Made by a program: the position numbers and the translations under genes. The notes beneath the pieces are model-generated. The model was not told where the DNA came from. It did no database searches and saw only the letters and a list, made by a program, of their open reading frames with translations. A stretch of 52,007 bases of DNA from DATFES01 sp035457725. Its GTDB lineage: Bacteria > Pseudomonadota > Alphaproteobacteria > CACIAM-22H2. The first letter of the stretch is position 1. Every line of letters begins with the position of its first letter. Below are positions 44,250 through 52,007 of the stretch, in pieces. The stretch is taken from the NCBI GenBank assembly GCA_035457725.1, contig DATIBC010000045.1, positions 1 through 52,007 of the forward strand, given 5' to 3'.

Positions 44250-44982
44250 CGGGCGTTCGCGCGGCTGCCGTGGGCGCCCCGCCCATCTCGCGCGCACCGG
44301 CGGGTGCCAGATGCCGCGTCAACCGCCGCTCCATCGCGCCCCACACGAGGCGCACTCCCTCAGTCAGTAGAAGATACAGCCCGGCGGCCCAGAAATAGAC
44401 CTCGAAGTCGAAGGATCGCGAGAACGCAAGGCGCGTCACGCCCATCAGGTCGAACACGGTCACCACGGACGCGACCGCGCTCGCCTTTATCATCAGCACG
44501 ACTTCGTTGCCGTAGGGCCGGAGCGCCACCATCAGCGCCTGGGGCAGCACGACGCGCCAGTATATCGCCGGCGTATGCAGCCCCAAGGATCGCGCCGCCT
44601 CCCATTGTCCGCGCGGGACGTTGGCGATCGCGCCGGAGAGAATCTGCGCCTGATATGCCGCGGTGTTGAGGGTAAAGGCGAGGAGCGCGCAAAACCACGC
44701 GTCGCGAAACAGCCACCACAGTCCGGCTTCTTCAAGGCCGACGCGAAATTGGCCGGCGCCGTAGTAGACCAGAAAGAGCTGCGCCAGAATGGGCGTGCCG
44801 CGAAAAAATTGGATGTAGGCGCCGGCGATAGCGCGGAGGAAACGCCCGCCCTCGACGCGCGCGAGCACGACCGGTAGGGAGAAAAGCGCGCCGAAGAAAA
44901 GCGACGCCACGACAAGCATGGCCGTTACCGACAGCCCATCGAGCATGCGTGGGCCATAGCGCTCGAGGAGCTCGAGGTTCAC
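44221..44982 (-). CDS. Polar amino-acid ABC transporter permease (HisM-like)
   Basis: I start it at GTG 44982, overlapping the preceding permease stop as GTGA, giving 253 aa; the long upstream frame is a shadow. It has the His/Glu/Gln/Arg permease features: GLSVTAMLVVASLFFG, QFFRGTPILAQLFLVYYG and the EAA loop GQWEAARSLGLHTPAIYWRVVLPQA. The C-terminal tail after GAMERRL is Arg/Ala rich. It pairs with the next permease in a heterodimer. Arginine, lysine, histidine or octopine-type substrates are possible. Confidence 0.87.
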   Translation of the reverse strand: MNLELLERYGPRMLDGLSVTAMLVVASLFFGALFSLPVVLARVEGGRFLRAIAGAYIQFFRGTPILAQLFLVYYGAGQFRVGLEEAGLWWLFRDAWFCALLAFTLNTAAYQAQILSGAIANVPRGQWEAARSLGLHTPAIYWRVVLPQALMVALRPYGNEVVLMIKASAVASVVTVFDLMGVTRLAFSRSFDFEVYFWAAGLYLLLTEGVRLVWGAMERRLTRHLAPAGAREMGGAPTAAARTPVTAAGEGRR

Positions 44983-45698
44983 GCCGGGCTCCGGATATAG
45001 GGCCGTTCGGCTCGCGTCTCGATACGCCGCAAGACGAGGGCCGACGCGCCGGTCATCATCAGATAGAGACAGCAGGCGCTGGTGTAGAAGAGGAACGGCT
45101 GCTTGGTCGCGCCGACGGCAAGGTTGGTCGCTCGCAACAGGTCCTCGAGCGCGATGATCGAGACCAATGAAGTATCCTTGAGCAACACAAGCCATGAGTT
45201 CGATAGGCCGGGAAGCGACAGCCGCACGAGCTGGGGAAGTATGACGAGGCCGAGCGTGCGGCGCCGGTTGAGGCCCAAAGCGTACGCTCCTTCCCATTGG
45301 CCGCGACTGATGCCGTTGAAGGCCGAGAGGAAGACCTCGCTGGTGAAAGCCGCCGACACCAGGGACAGCGCCAACACGCCGGCGAAGAAAGCGTTCGGCT
45401 CGACACGCGCGCCAACGCCGACGGCTTTTAGAATTGCTTGAACGACGAGCGGCGCGCCGTAATAGATCATGAGCAGGGTCAGCAGCTCGGGCAGGCCGCG
45501 AAATACGGTGGTATAGGCGTGGCCGACTGCGGCGGAGAGCTTGCGGTCCGATCGCTTCAGCAGCGCGACGGCGAGCCCGAGACCAAGGCTGAACGGTAGT
45601 GTCGCGAGCGCAAGTGCGATTGTCACCGCCGCGCCGGCGAGCAGTTCATCGCTCCACCCGGCCGATCCGAAGGCGAGAAGGCCGATAACGTCGCCCAT
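44979..45698 (-). CDS. Polar amino-acid ABC transporter permease (HisQ-like)
   Basis: The 239-aa product has five hydrophobic segments and the EAA loop GQWEGAYALGLNRRRTLGLVILPQLVRLSLPG. FRGLPELLTLLMIYYG matches the HisQ group. It starts at ATG 45698, 66 nt after the binding-protein gene; that gap contains a strong hairpin. With the 44221 gene it forms the channel. Confidence 0.88.
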   Translation of the reverse strand: MGDVIGLLAFGSAGWSDELLAGAAVTIALALATLPFSLGLGLAVALLKRSDRKLSAAVGHAYTTVFRGLPELLTLLMIYYGAPLVVQAILKAVGVGARVEPNAFFAGVLALSLVSAAFTSEVFLSAFNGISRGQWEGAYALGLNRRRTLGLVILPQLVRLSLPGLSNSWLVLLKDTSLVSIIALEDLLRATNLAVGATKQPFLFYTSACCLYLMMTGASALVLRRIETRAERPYIRSPA

Positions 45699-45722
45699 GC
45701 GCCGCTAAATACGCAAGTTCAA

Positions 45723-45751
45723 GCGCGCCGGCCGCGGGGTCGCCGGCGCGC
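45723..45751 (-). other. Intercistronic stem-loop after the HisJ-like gene
   Basis: Perfect 10-bp inverted repeat GCGCGCCGGC (45723-45732) and GCCGGCGCGC (45742-45751) with a 9-nt loop, 13 nt after the binding-protein stop. No T run follows on the minus strand. It probably protects the upstream mRNA and favours binding-protein expression. Confidence 0.7.
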
Positions 45752-45764
45752 CGTTGCCGCAGGC

Positions 45765-46538
45765 CTATGGCCCGTAGATCGAGAACGTGAAGTACTTGTC
45801 GTTGATTTTCTTGTAAGTGCCGTCGGCCAGGATCTCCTTGATCGCCTTGTTGAACAGCCCCTTCAGATCCTGGTCCTCCTTGCGCAGCCCTATGCCGACC
45901 CCGCCCCCGTATGTGAGGTCCGGCCCGGCGATGGCGCAGCATTTTGCGTCCGGCTTCTTGAGCCAATCGTTCAACGCGACCTTATCGGCAAGAACCGCGT
46001 CGAGGCGCCCCGCGGCCAAGTCGGCGTTAGCCTCGTCCTGGCTCTTGTAGAACTTCAAGGTCGATCCCTTGTAGTTGTCCTCAAGATAGCCGGAGTGGAT
46101 CGTCGAGCTTTGCGCGCCCAACGTCTTGCCCTTGAGCGCCGCCGGCGAAACGTCCTTGAGGCCGGCTTTGGTCGGCGCAACGAACACCGCCGGGGTGTGG
46201 TAGTACTTGTCGGTGAAATCGATGCGCTTCTTGCGCTCCTCGGTGATCGACATCGAGGCGACAATGGCGTCGTACTTGCCCGCGACCAGCGCCGGAATGA
46301 TGCCGTCCCAATCCTGGGCGACGAAGGTGCATTCCGCTTTGAGCTTCGCACACAGCGCCTTGGCGATATCGATGTCGAAGCCTTGGATCTGCTTGTTGGA
46401 ATCGATGAAGTTAAACGGCGGGTACTCGCCCTCCGTGCCGATGCGGATTTTATTCCACTTTTCGCTCTGCGCGGCGGCTCCACCGATCGAAAATGCGATC
46501 GCCAGCGCCGCGACAACGATTGCCTTCAACGTGGACAT
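45765..46538 (-). CDS. Lysine/arginine/ornithine- or histidine-type periplasmic binding protein
   Basis: From ATG 46538 (GGGAGGG upstream) the product has 257 aa with a signal peptide ending GGAAA-Q. It is close in layout to ArgT/HisJ: IRIGTEGEYPPFNFIDS, GFDIDIAKALCAKLKAECTFVAQDWDGIIPAL, ASMSITEERKKRIDFTDKYY, and the ending KYFTFSIYGP. Cys in ALCAKLKAECTF matches the HisJ disulfide. No ATPase gene accompanies its permeases; the nearest is the aap ATPase just upstream. Confidence 0.9.
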   Translation of the reverse strand: MSTLKAIVVAALAIAFSIGGAAAQSEKWNKIRIGTEGEYPPFNFIDSNKQIQGFDIDIAKALCAKLKAECTFVAQDWDGIIPALVAGKYDAIVASMSITEERKKRIDFTDKYYHTPAVFVAPTKAGLKDVSPAALKGKTLGAQSSTIHSGYLEDNYKGSTLKFYKSQDEANADLAAGRLDAVLADKVALNDWLKKPDAKCCAIAGPDLTYGGGVGIGLRKEDQDLKGLFNKAIKEILADGTYKKINDKYFTFSIYGP

Positions 46539-46685
46539 TGTGCCCTCCCCGTGATTGTCGAAGCCGGCGCCGAACGCGTTCGAGAAAGAACGCGTCGCGC
46601 ATGCCAGCTTCGATGCCATCATTGCACCGAACAATCTTCCAAGCAGCAACGGCGTAGCCGCCGGTTCGGATCGCGCGCCGGGCTG

Positions 46686-47459
46686 TCAATGGCCAAGGAT
46701 CTGGCTCAAGAAAAGCTTGGCCCGGTCGGTCCTGGGATTGGCGAAAAAATCCTTGGGTGGCGCGGTCTCGACGATCTCGCCTTTGTCCATGAACACCATC
46801 GTGTCGGCGACTGTGCGCGCGAAGCCCATTTCGTGGGTGACGCAAACCATGGTCATGCCCTCGTTGGCAAGCTCGACCATCACGTCGAGCACTTCCTTGA
46901 TCATCTCGGGATCGAGGGCCGACGTCGGTTCGTCGAAGAGCATGATTTTCGGTTTCATGCACAGCGAGCGGGCGATCGCGACGCGCTGCTGCTGCCCGCC
47001 GGAGAGCTGGCCGGGATATTTGTGCGCCTGCTCCGGGATGTGGACCCGCTGCAGAAAGTACGTCGCCGTCTCCTCCGCCTCTTTCTTCGGCACCTTGCGC
47101 ACCCAGATCGGCGCCAGTGTCAGATTCTCGAGCACGGTGAGATGCGGAAAGAGGTTGAACTGCTGGAACACCATGCCGACTTCGCGGCGGATCATCTCGA
47201 CGTTCTTGATGTCGTTGGTGAGTTCGATGCCCTCGACGATGATTTCGCCCGCCTGATGCTCCTCGAGACGGTTGATGCAACGGATCATCGTCGACTTGCC
47301 GGAGCCCGACGGGCCGCAGACGACGACCTTCTGTCCCTGTCGTACGGTGAAGTTGATGTCGCGCAAGACGTGGAATTCGCCGTACCATTTGTTGACCTTG
47401 CGCATCTCGATCATCGGCTGATCGGAACTCGCCGGTCGGACGGTCGCTGCTGTGCTCAT
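46686..47459 (-). CDS. aapP: General L-amino acid ABC transporter ATPase
   Basis: ATPase of the AapJQMP/Bzt system. From ATG 47459 (GGAG 7 nt upstream) the product has 257 aa. Walker A GPSGSGKS, signature LSGGQQQRVAIARSL and Walker B IMLFDEPTSALDPE are intact, as is the switch His in VCVTHEMGFA. As it stands between the aap permeases and the HisJ-like gene, it probably drives both transporters. Confidence 0.92.
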   Translation of the reverse strand: MSTAATVRPASSDQPMIEMRKVNKWYGEFHVLRDINFTVRQGQKVVVCGPSGSGKSTMIRCINRLEEHQAGEIIVEGIELTNDIKNVEMIRREVGMVFQQFNLFPHLTVLENLTLAPIWVRKVPKKEAEETATYFLQRVHIPEQAHKYPGQLSGGQQQRVAIARSLCMKPKIMLFDEPTSALDPEMIKEVLDVMVELANEGMTMVCVTHEMGFARTVADTMVFMDKGEIVETAPPKDFFANPRTDRAKLFLSQILGH

Positions 47460-47471
47460 CGTCACACTCCG

Positions 47472-48596
47472 TTAGCGCTTATGGCCGCGGGCGAGCGTCG
47501 CTTCGAGCTCTTGGCTGTATTTCGACATCGCGAAGCAGAACGCGAAATAGATGATGGAAACGAAGACGTAGGCCTCGACGCCGAAGCCGACCCATTTCGG
47601 TTCGATGATCGACGCCTTGGCGGAGTTCAACAGGTCGAACAGTCCGATGATCAGGACCAGCGAAGTATCCTTGAACAGACCAATGAAGCTGTTGACCAGC
47701 GGCGGGATAACCAGCTTCAGCGCCTGCGGCAAAATGATCTTGCCGGTCTTGTGAATGTACGACAGGCCAAGCGAGTCGGCGGCCTCGAATTGGCCCTTGG
47801 GGATGGCTTGCAATCCGCCGCGGATCACCTCGGCGAGATATGCCGCGGCGAACATGATGATCGCGACCTGGGCGCGCAGCAGCTTGTCGATCGTCATGCC
47901 CTCGGGAAGGAACAACGGGAACATGACGGAGGCCATGAACAACAGGCTGATCAGCGGCACGCCGCGGATCAATTCGATATAGACGACGCACAGGGCCTGA
48001 ATCGCCGGCATATTGGACCGCCGCCCGAGCGCGAGCGCGATCCCGAGCGGAAACGCCAAGGCGATGCCGAAGGTGGCGAGCATGAGCGTCAGTGGCAGGC
48101 CCCCCCAACGCTCGTTCTCGACATAACGCAGCCCGAGCACGCCGCCCCACATCAACACGCCAATTGCGAACAAGCCGACGGCCCAAATCAGCGCCAATCT
48201 GCGGTTCCAAAAGCGGCGCATGGCGCTCACGACGTAAAGGGCGATGAAGAGGAAGATCACGATCAAGGCGCGCCACTGCTCTTCATACGGATACGTTCCG
48301 AAGAGAATGAAGCGGTGCTTTTCGGTGATCAGCGCCCAACAAGCGCCCTCTTTCGCTTCGCGGCACACGCGCGTGTCGTCGACCTCGAAGTGAGCGCTCA
48401 AGAACGCCCAATCCATGAAACTCCAAAGGCCCTTGATGGCGAAATACAGAACGATCAGGGTGACCGCCGAATTGAGCCAGGTGTTGAACAGGTTCGCGCG
48501 CAGCCATCGCGTGATGGGATTGCGCGCCAAGCCACCCGGAGGTCTCGCCTCCGCGATCGCGCCAGCGCCCAGACCGGCCGTCGGATTCTGCGCCAT
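47472..48596 (-). CDS. aapM: General L-amino acid ABC transporter permease AapM
   Basis: The 374-aa product has the Aap/Bzt-type long N-terminus with extra membrane helices, then the permease core YIELIRGVPLISLLFMASVMFPLF and the EAA loop GQFEAADSLGLSYIHKTGKIILPQALKLVIPP. The N-terminal NPITRWLRANLFNTWLNSAVTLI is typical of AapM. It starts 2 nt after the aapQ stop. Confidence 0.92.
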   Translation of the reverse strand: MAQNPTAGLGAGAIAEARPPGGLARNPITRWLRANLFNTWLNSAVTLIVLYFAIKGLWSFMDWAFLSAHFEVDDTRVCREAKEGACWALITEKHRFILFGTYPYEEQWRALIVIFLFIALYVVSAMRRFWNRRLALIWAVGLFAIGVLMWGGVLGLRYVENERWGGLPLTLMLATFGIALAFPLGIALALGRRSNMPAIQALCVVYIELIRGVPLISLLFMASVMFPLFLPEGMTIDKLLRAQVAIIMFAAAYLAEVIRGGLQAIPKGQFEAADSLGLSYIHKTGKIILPQALKLVIPPLVNSFIGLFKDTSLVLIIGLFDLLNSAKASIIEPKWVGFGVEAYVFVSIIYFAFCFAMSKYSQELEATLARGHKR

Positions 48597-48598
48597 GG

Positions 48599-49798
48599 TC
48601 AGCGCTCCACCAGGGCGATGTGGCGGTTGTACCAGTTCATGAACGCCGAGATGGACAGGCTGAACGTCAGGTAGACGATCATGATGATGGCGATTCCTTC
48701 GATCGCCTGCCCAGTCTGGTTGATGGCCGTGTTGGCGATGGAAACGATGTCGGGATAGCCGATCGCGACGGCAAGCGAGCTGTTCTTGGTGAGATTGAGA
48801 TACTGCGAGATCATCGGCGGGATGATGACCCGCAACGCCTGCGGCAGTATCACGAGACGCAGAACCCGCCCGCGTGTCAATCCCAGCGCCAGCGCCGCCT
48901 CGGTCTGGCCGTGGCTCACGGCGAGGATCCCGGCGCGCACGATCTCGGCGATGAAGCCGGCCGTATACATGATCAGACCGATCAGCAGCGCGGTGAACTC
49001 GGGCGTCACAGTGCTGCCGCCGACGAAGTTGAAACCGCGGAGCTCAGGCCAATCGAACGTCGTCGGGGCGCCGCCGATCAAGAACACGGCCAGCGGCAAG
49101 CCAAACAGCAGTCCCAGGCCGGTCAAGATGGATGGGAACTGTTCTCCCGTCATTTGTTGGCGCCGCGTGGCCCAACGGTGGATGAGGATCGAGGCGAATA
49201 CGGCAATGACGAACGCGCCGGCCATGTACCAATGGACCGGGTCCGAGACCGGCACCGCAAAGTTGACGCCGCGGTTGGAGAAATACACCCCGGCGACCGG
49301 GCTAAGCGCCTGACGCGGCCCGGGAAATATGTCCCGGAACACCGACCACCAGAAGAACAACTGCAACAACAGTGGAATATTGCGAATGAACTCGACATAG
49401 AGCGAGGCTGCGCGCGCCACCAGCCAGTTACGCGACAAGCGGGCGACGCCAAGTATCGTGCCGAAGACGGTCGCGAAGATGATGCCGATCACCGCCACGC
49501 GCAGGGTGTTGAGCAGACCAACCCAAAAAGCGTCGAGATAGGTGTCGGCCGGGCTGAATTCGACCAGCCCTTCGCCGATCGCAAATCCCGCCTCGCGGTA
49601 GAGAAATGTGAAACCCGAGGCGATTTTGCGCGTTTCGAGATTTTGAATCGTGTTCGAGACCAAGTACCAGACGACGAACGCCACGCCGCCGAGCACGATG
49701 ATCTGATAGAGGATGGCGCGGACCGTCGGATTATTGAGCGAAAGGTTGAACGCGGCCGGCGGCGGCCGTCGATGCTCGCCTTGGACCTTGGTCGCCAT
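48599..49798 (-). CDS. aapQ: General L-amino acid ABC transporter permease AapQ
   Basis: The 399-aa product has the AapQ features: NNPTVRAILYQIIVLGGVAFVVWYL near the N-terminus, EFIRNIPLLLQLFFWW, and EAA loop GQTEAALALGLTRGRVLRLVILPQALRVIIPP. A large insert between helices (about 160-250) is typical of this half. It follows aapJ after a 92-nt gap containing a long stem-loop. Confidence 0.92.
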   Translation of the reverse strand: MATKVQGEHRRPPPAAFNLSLNNPTVRAILYQIIVLGGVAFVVWYLVSNTIQNLETRKIASGFTFLYREAGFAIGEGLVEFSPADTYLDAFWVGLLNTLRVAVIGIIFATVFGTILGVARLSRNWLVARAASLYVEFIRNIPLLLQLFFWWSVFRDIFPGPRQALSPVAGVYFSNRGVNFAVPVSDPVHWYMAGAFVIAVFASILIHRWATRRQQMTGEQFPSILTGLGLLFGLPLAVFLIGGAPTTFDWPELRGFNFVGGSTVTPEFTALLIGLIMYTAGFIAEIVRAGILAVSHGQTEAALALGLTRGRVLRLVILPQALRVIIPPMISQYLNLTKNSSLAVAIGYPDIVSIANTAINQTGQAIEGIAIIMIVYLTFSLSISAFMNWYNRHIALVER

Positions 49799-49840
49799 TG
49801 GGTGGCGCTCGCGTGCGGGGACGGACGAAGCGCGGCTGAC

Positions 49841-49880
49841 GGGGCGCAGGCTCGGCCGTTTAGAGCTTGGCCTGCGCCCC
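49841..49880 (-). other. Intercistronic stem-loop after aapJ
   Basis: Perfect 11-bp inverted repeat GGGGCGCAGGC (49841-49851) and GCCTGCGCCCC (49870-49880) with an 18-nt loop, 10 nt after the aapJ stop. No T run follows, so it is more likely a mRNA-stabilising or attenuating hairpin than a full terminator. Confidence 0.7.
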
Positions 49881-49890
49881 TATCCCCGGC

Positions 49891-50910
49891 TCAGCGAAGC
49901 GGCGGCGCGTAGAGAATGCCTCCGTCCCGCCAAAGCTTGTTGATCCCGCGCTCGATGCCAAGCGGCACGATATTGCGCTCGTAGCTCTCGGCGTAGTTTC
50001 CGACCTGCTTGACGATGTTGTACGCCCACTTGTTGTCGATACCGAGCGCCTTACCGTAATCGCCGGTCGCGCCGACGAAACGTTGGATCGACGGATTCGT
50101 GCTGTTCAGCTGCTGGTCGATGTTCTTCGAGGTAAGGCCATACTCCTCCGCCTCGATCATCGCATTGAGCGACCACCGCACGACGTCACCCCAACGATTG
50201 TCGCCGTGGCGAACCGCCGGCCCCAGTGGCTCCTTGGAGATCACCTCGGGCAAGATCACATGGTCGTTTGGATTGGTCGCTTGCGTCGCGCGCACCGAGG
50301 CCAAACCTGAAATGTCCGTCGTCAGAACGTCGCAGCGGCCCGAAAAGTACGCCGCGTTGACCTCTTCGAGCTTCTCGATCACCACCGGGGTGAACTGTAG
50401 CTTCTGCGCCCGGAAATAGTCGGCCAGGTTGAGTTCGGTCGTCGTGCCTGGTTGCACGCATACCGTGGCGCCGCCGAGTTCCTTGGCGCTTTTGACGTTA
50501 AGCTTGCGCGGCACCATGAAGCCTTGGCCGTCGTAGAACGTCACGCCGAGGAAGTCGAGGCCGAGCGCCGTGTCGCGCTGCAGCGTCCACGTGGTGTTGC
50601 GCGACAGCATGTCGACTTCGCCGGATTGCAAGGCGGTGAACCGCTGCTGCGCGGTCGTGCCGGTGAAACGCACCTTGCTTGAATCGCCGAACACCGCCGC
50701 GGCGACGGCACGGCAGACGTCGACGTCGAGACCTTTCCAGACGCCCTGGCTGTCCGGCGCTCCGAAGCCGGCAAGGCCGGTGTTGACGCCGCAGATCAGG
50801 AAACCGCGCGCCTTGACGGCATCAAGCGTCGATTGCTGAGCCTCGGCGGCGCCCGTCATGGCGGCTAGCGCGATCGCGGCCCCGACGGCCAACTTGTGCA
50901 GGTTTTTCAT
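49891..50910 (-). CDS. aapJ: General L-amino acid periplasmic binding protein AapJ
   Basis: From ATG 50910 the product has 339 aa with a signal peptide (MKNLHKLAVGAAIALAAMTG, cleavage after AEA). The family opening ARGFLICGVNTGLAGFGAPDSQG and WKGLDVDVCRAVAAAVFGD is clear, as are SRNTTWTLQRDTALGLDF and NRWGDVVRWSLNAMIEAEEYG. It binds a broad range of L-amino acids. It is first of the run aapJQMP followed by the HisJ-like system. A longer frame to 50985 adds residues before the signal and was rejected. Confidence 0.93.
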   Translation of the reverse strand: MKNLHKLAVGAAIALAAMTGAAEAQQSTLDAVKARGFLICGVNTGLAGFGAPDSQGVWKGLDVDVCRAVAAAVFGDSSKVRFTGTTAQQRFTALQSGEVDMLSRNTTWTLQRDTALGLDFLGVTFYDGQGFMVPRKLNVKSAKELGGATVCVQPGTTTELNLADYFRAQKLQFTPVVIEKLEEVNAAYFSGRCDVLTTDISGLASVRATQATNPNDHVILPEVISKEPLGPAVRHGDNRWGDVVRWSLNAMIEAEEYGLTSKNIDQQLNSTNPSIQRFVGATGDYGKALGIDNKWAYNIVKQVGNYAESYERNIVPLGIERGINKLWRDGGILYAPPLR

Positions 50911-51028
50911 GATGTCTCGTCCCTGTTCAGTTGCAATTTGTGCTTGCCGTTCTGGCGCGGCAGACTGTCCGATAATCGGGCACAAAACGCGCCCAGAAGC
51001 AACACATTTCCAAATATTAGAACAGCAT

Positions 51029-51047
51029 CGCCTTGAATCTCAAGGCG
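51029..51047 (+). other. Hairpin upstream of metC
   Basis: CGCCTTG-AATCT-CAAGGCG, a perfect 7-bp stem with a 5-nt loop, 108 nt before the metC ATG in the divergent aapJ/metC region. No known riboswitch signature was recognised. It may be part of a leader or lie outside the transcript. Confidence 0.35.
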
Positions 51048-51155
51048 GGTTGGCGTCCGGCCGGCGACGATGCCATGATGCGGTCCGAGCGGCGAAACGC
51101 CTGGTGAACGGCGCGCCGCCGCCGATGCGAAGCCTCCACTCCACGAACCACGACC

Positions 51156-52007
51156 ATGAAACCGGACACATTTCTCACCGTCGCTGGCCGCGACCCCGAA
51201 GCGAATTTCGGCATCGTCAATCCGCCGGTCTATCACGCCTCGACCGTCCTCTTTCCGACCCTAGAAGCGCTCGACAACGCTTGGCGCGATCGGCGTCCGG
51301 ACAAGGTCTATTACGGACGCTACGGCACCCCGACTACGTTCGCGCTGGAGGCCGCGGTCGCGGCCCTCGAAGGCGGCTGGCAATCGATCGCCGTCGGCTC
51401 GGGCCTAGCCGCCGTCACGGCATCGCTGCTCGCCTTCGTCAAGGCGGGCGATCATGTGCTTATGGTCGACAACGTTTATTCGCCCTCGCGCCGCGTTTGC
51501 GGCCAGCTTCTCGGACGGTTTGGGGTGACGACGACTTTTTACGACCCGGGGATCGGCGACCAGATCGCCGGGTTGATACAGCCCAATACCAGGTTGGTCT
51601 TTCTTGAGTCCCCGGGCTCGCTAACCTTCGAAGTTCAGGACGCGCCGGCGATCATCGCCGCGGCGAAACGGCGGGGCGTCACGGTCGTGGTCGACAATTC
51701 CTGGAGTGCTGGCCTCTACTTCAAGCCGCTGGCGCTCGGCGCCGACGTCTCGATACTGGCGGCCACGAAGTACATCGGCGGGCATTCCGATCTGATGATG
51801 GGAATCGTCACCACGACCGAGGCGGCATATCAACCGTTGCGACAGGCAATCACCGACCTCGGTTGTACGGCGGGGCCGGATGATTGTTATCTCGCGTTGC
51901 GCGGACTGCGGACGCTGGGAGTGCGCCTCGCGCGGCACTGGCAAACCGGCATCAAACTTGCCGAGTGGCTCAAGTCGCGACGTGAAGTAGTGCGGGTCCG
52001 CCACCCC
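51156..52007 (+). CDS. metC: Cystathionine beta-lyase (3' end cut by window edge)
   Basis: PLP enzyme cleaving cystathionine to homocysteine, pyruvate and ammonia. Reading from ATG 51156 gives 284 codons open to the window end. Family motifs: NPPVYHASTVLFPT, YYGRYGTPTTFALE, GSGLAAVTASLLAFVKAGDHVLM, VDNSWSAGLYFKPLALGAD, and ILAATKYIGGHSDLMMG with the PLP lysine at 205. DNSWSAG in place of the usual DNTW is a small change. About 100 residues are missing. No clear Shine-Dalgarno precedes the ATG. Confidence 0.9.
   Translation, partial: MKPDTFLTVAGRDPEANFGIVNPPVYHASTVLFPTLEALDNAWRDRRPDKVYYGRYGTPTTFALEAAVAALEGGWQSIAVGSGLAAVTASLLAFVKAGDHVLMVDNVYSPSRRVCGQLLGRFGVTTTFYDPGIGDQIAGLIQPNTRLVFLESPGSLTFEVQDAPAIIAAAKRRGVTVVVDNSWSAGLYFKPLALGADVSILAATKYIGGHSDLMMGIVTTTEAAYQPLRQAITDLGCTAGPDDCYLALRGLRTLGVRLARHWQTGIKLAEWLKSRREVVRVRHP

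Noticed and set aside
46095..48674. 859-codon open frame on the plus strand opposite the amino-acid transporter genes
   Set aside because: Rich in Arg, His, Asp and Gln with no recognisable domain, and fully antisense to four well-supported ABC genes; a shadow of GC-rich codon use.
48620..49912. 430-codon plus-strand open frame opposite aapQ
   Set aside because: Antisense shadow of a transporter gene; no hydrophobic or catalytic pattern.
50911..51155. SAM-II or other methionine riboswitch before metC
   Set aside because: No conserved core of a known class could be placed; only a simple hairpin is visible.
1..52007. CRISPR arrays, insertion sequences, integrases, phage or toxin-antitoxin genes
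   Set aside because: None seen: no spaced repeats, transposase motifs or att-like repeats at the two tRNA genes.

Overview
The window looks like ordinary chromosome from a high-GC alphaproteobacterium, probably Rhodospirillales-like; the order is inferred from gene content, not from a marker gene. Supporting signs are a PopZ (DUF2497) gene between tolC and valS, the imuA-imuB-dnaE2 mutasome with an alphaproteobacterial LexA box (GAAC-N7-GAAC), an Aap-type amino-acid ABC transporter, and the block erpA | dgt-argS-SPOR-nagZ-(M50)-scpA-scpB ... tatA-tatB-tatC. I see no insertion sequence, integrase, phage, plasmid gene or CRISPR array. No stretch above 300 bases lacks a gene. Most long antisense reading frames are GC-rich shadows.

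Layout. 1-11916 (minus): cell-envelope and division block of Tat export, an iron ABC permease/ATPase pair (fbpBC) set between scpB and tatA with a Fur-like palindrome upstream, ScpAB, a site-2 protease, NagZ, a SPOR protein, ArgS and Dgt. 12023-14240 (plus): erpA with promoter and terminator, xth, and two tandem GFA/CENP-V proteins. 14245-18183 (minus): an exported unknown protein coupled to an M81/MlrC-type metallopeptidase, and ilvD. 18280-23734 (minus): pcm-like, tolC, popZ, valS. 23902-24243 (plus): tRNA-Cys, tRNA-Asn and a strong terminator. 24277-28277: small and exported proteins (a Flp-like pilin split by a frame break at a slippery heptamer, two unknowns, a two-helix membrane protein), RlpA, PilZ and a HAD phosphatase. 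28369-31802 (plus): glpD, a class II aldolase and an LpxR-family lipid A deacylase. 31996-38639 (plus): a membrane PAS protein, then the LexA box and imuA-imuB-dnaE2. 38803-40455: an OmpA-family protein and a convergent exported unknown. 40677-44249 (plus): ADP-ribose pyrophosphatase, cysteine synthase, mercaptopyruvate sulfurtransferase and a double-GNAT protein. 44221-50910 (minus): two polar amino-acid ABC systems in one run that appear to share one ATPase. 51156-end (plus): metC, cut by the window edge.

How the genes work together. Several groups are tightly packed and probably co-transcribed: scpA-scpB (ATGA overlap), fbpB-fbpC, argS-SPOR-nagZ, imuB-dnaE2 (GTGA overlap), sseA-GNAT (TGATG), and the two permeases at 44979 (GTGA). 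The right end leans towards sulfur amino-acid metabolism (CysK, SseA, MetC) beside amino-acid uptake.

I did not find a clearly new biological system. The observations most worth checking are the A-AAA-AAC frame break in the pilin-like gene, a probable CTG start for argS, the Fur-like operator at fbpBC, and matching hairpins behind both substrate-binding-protein genes.
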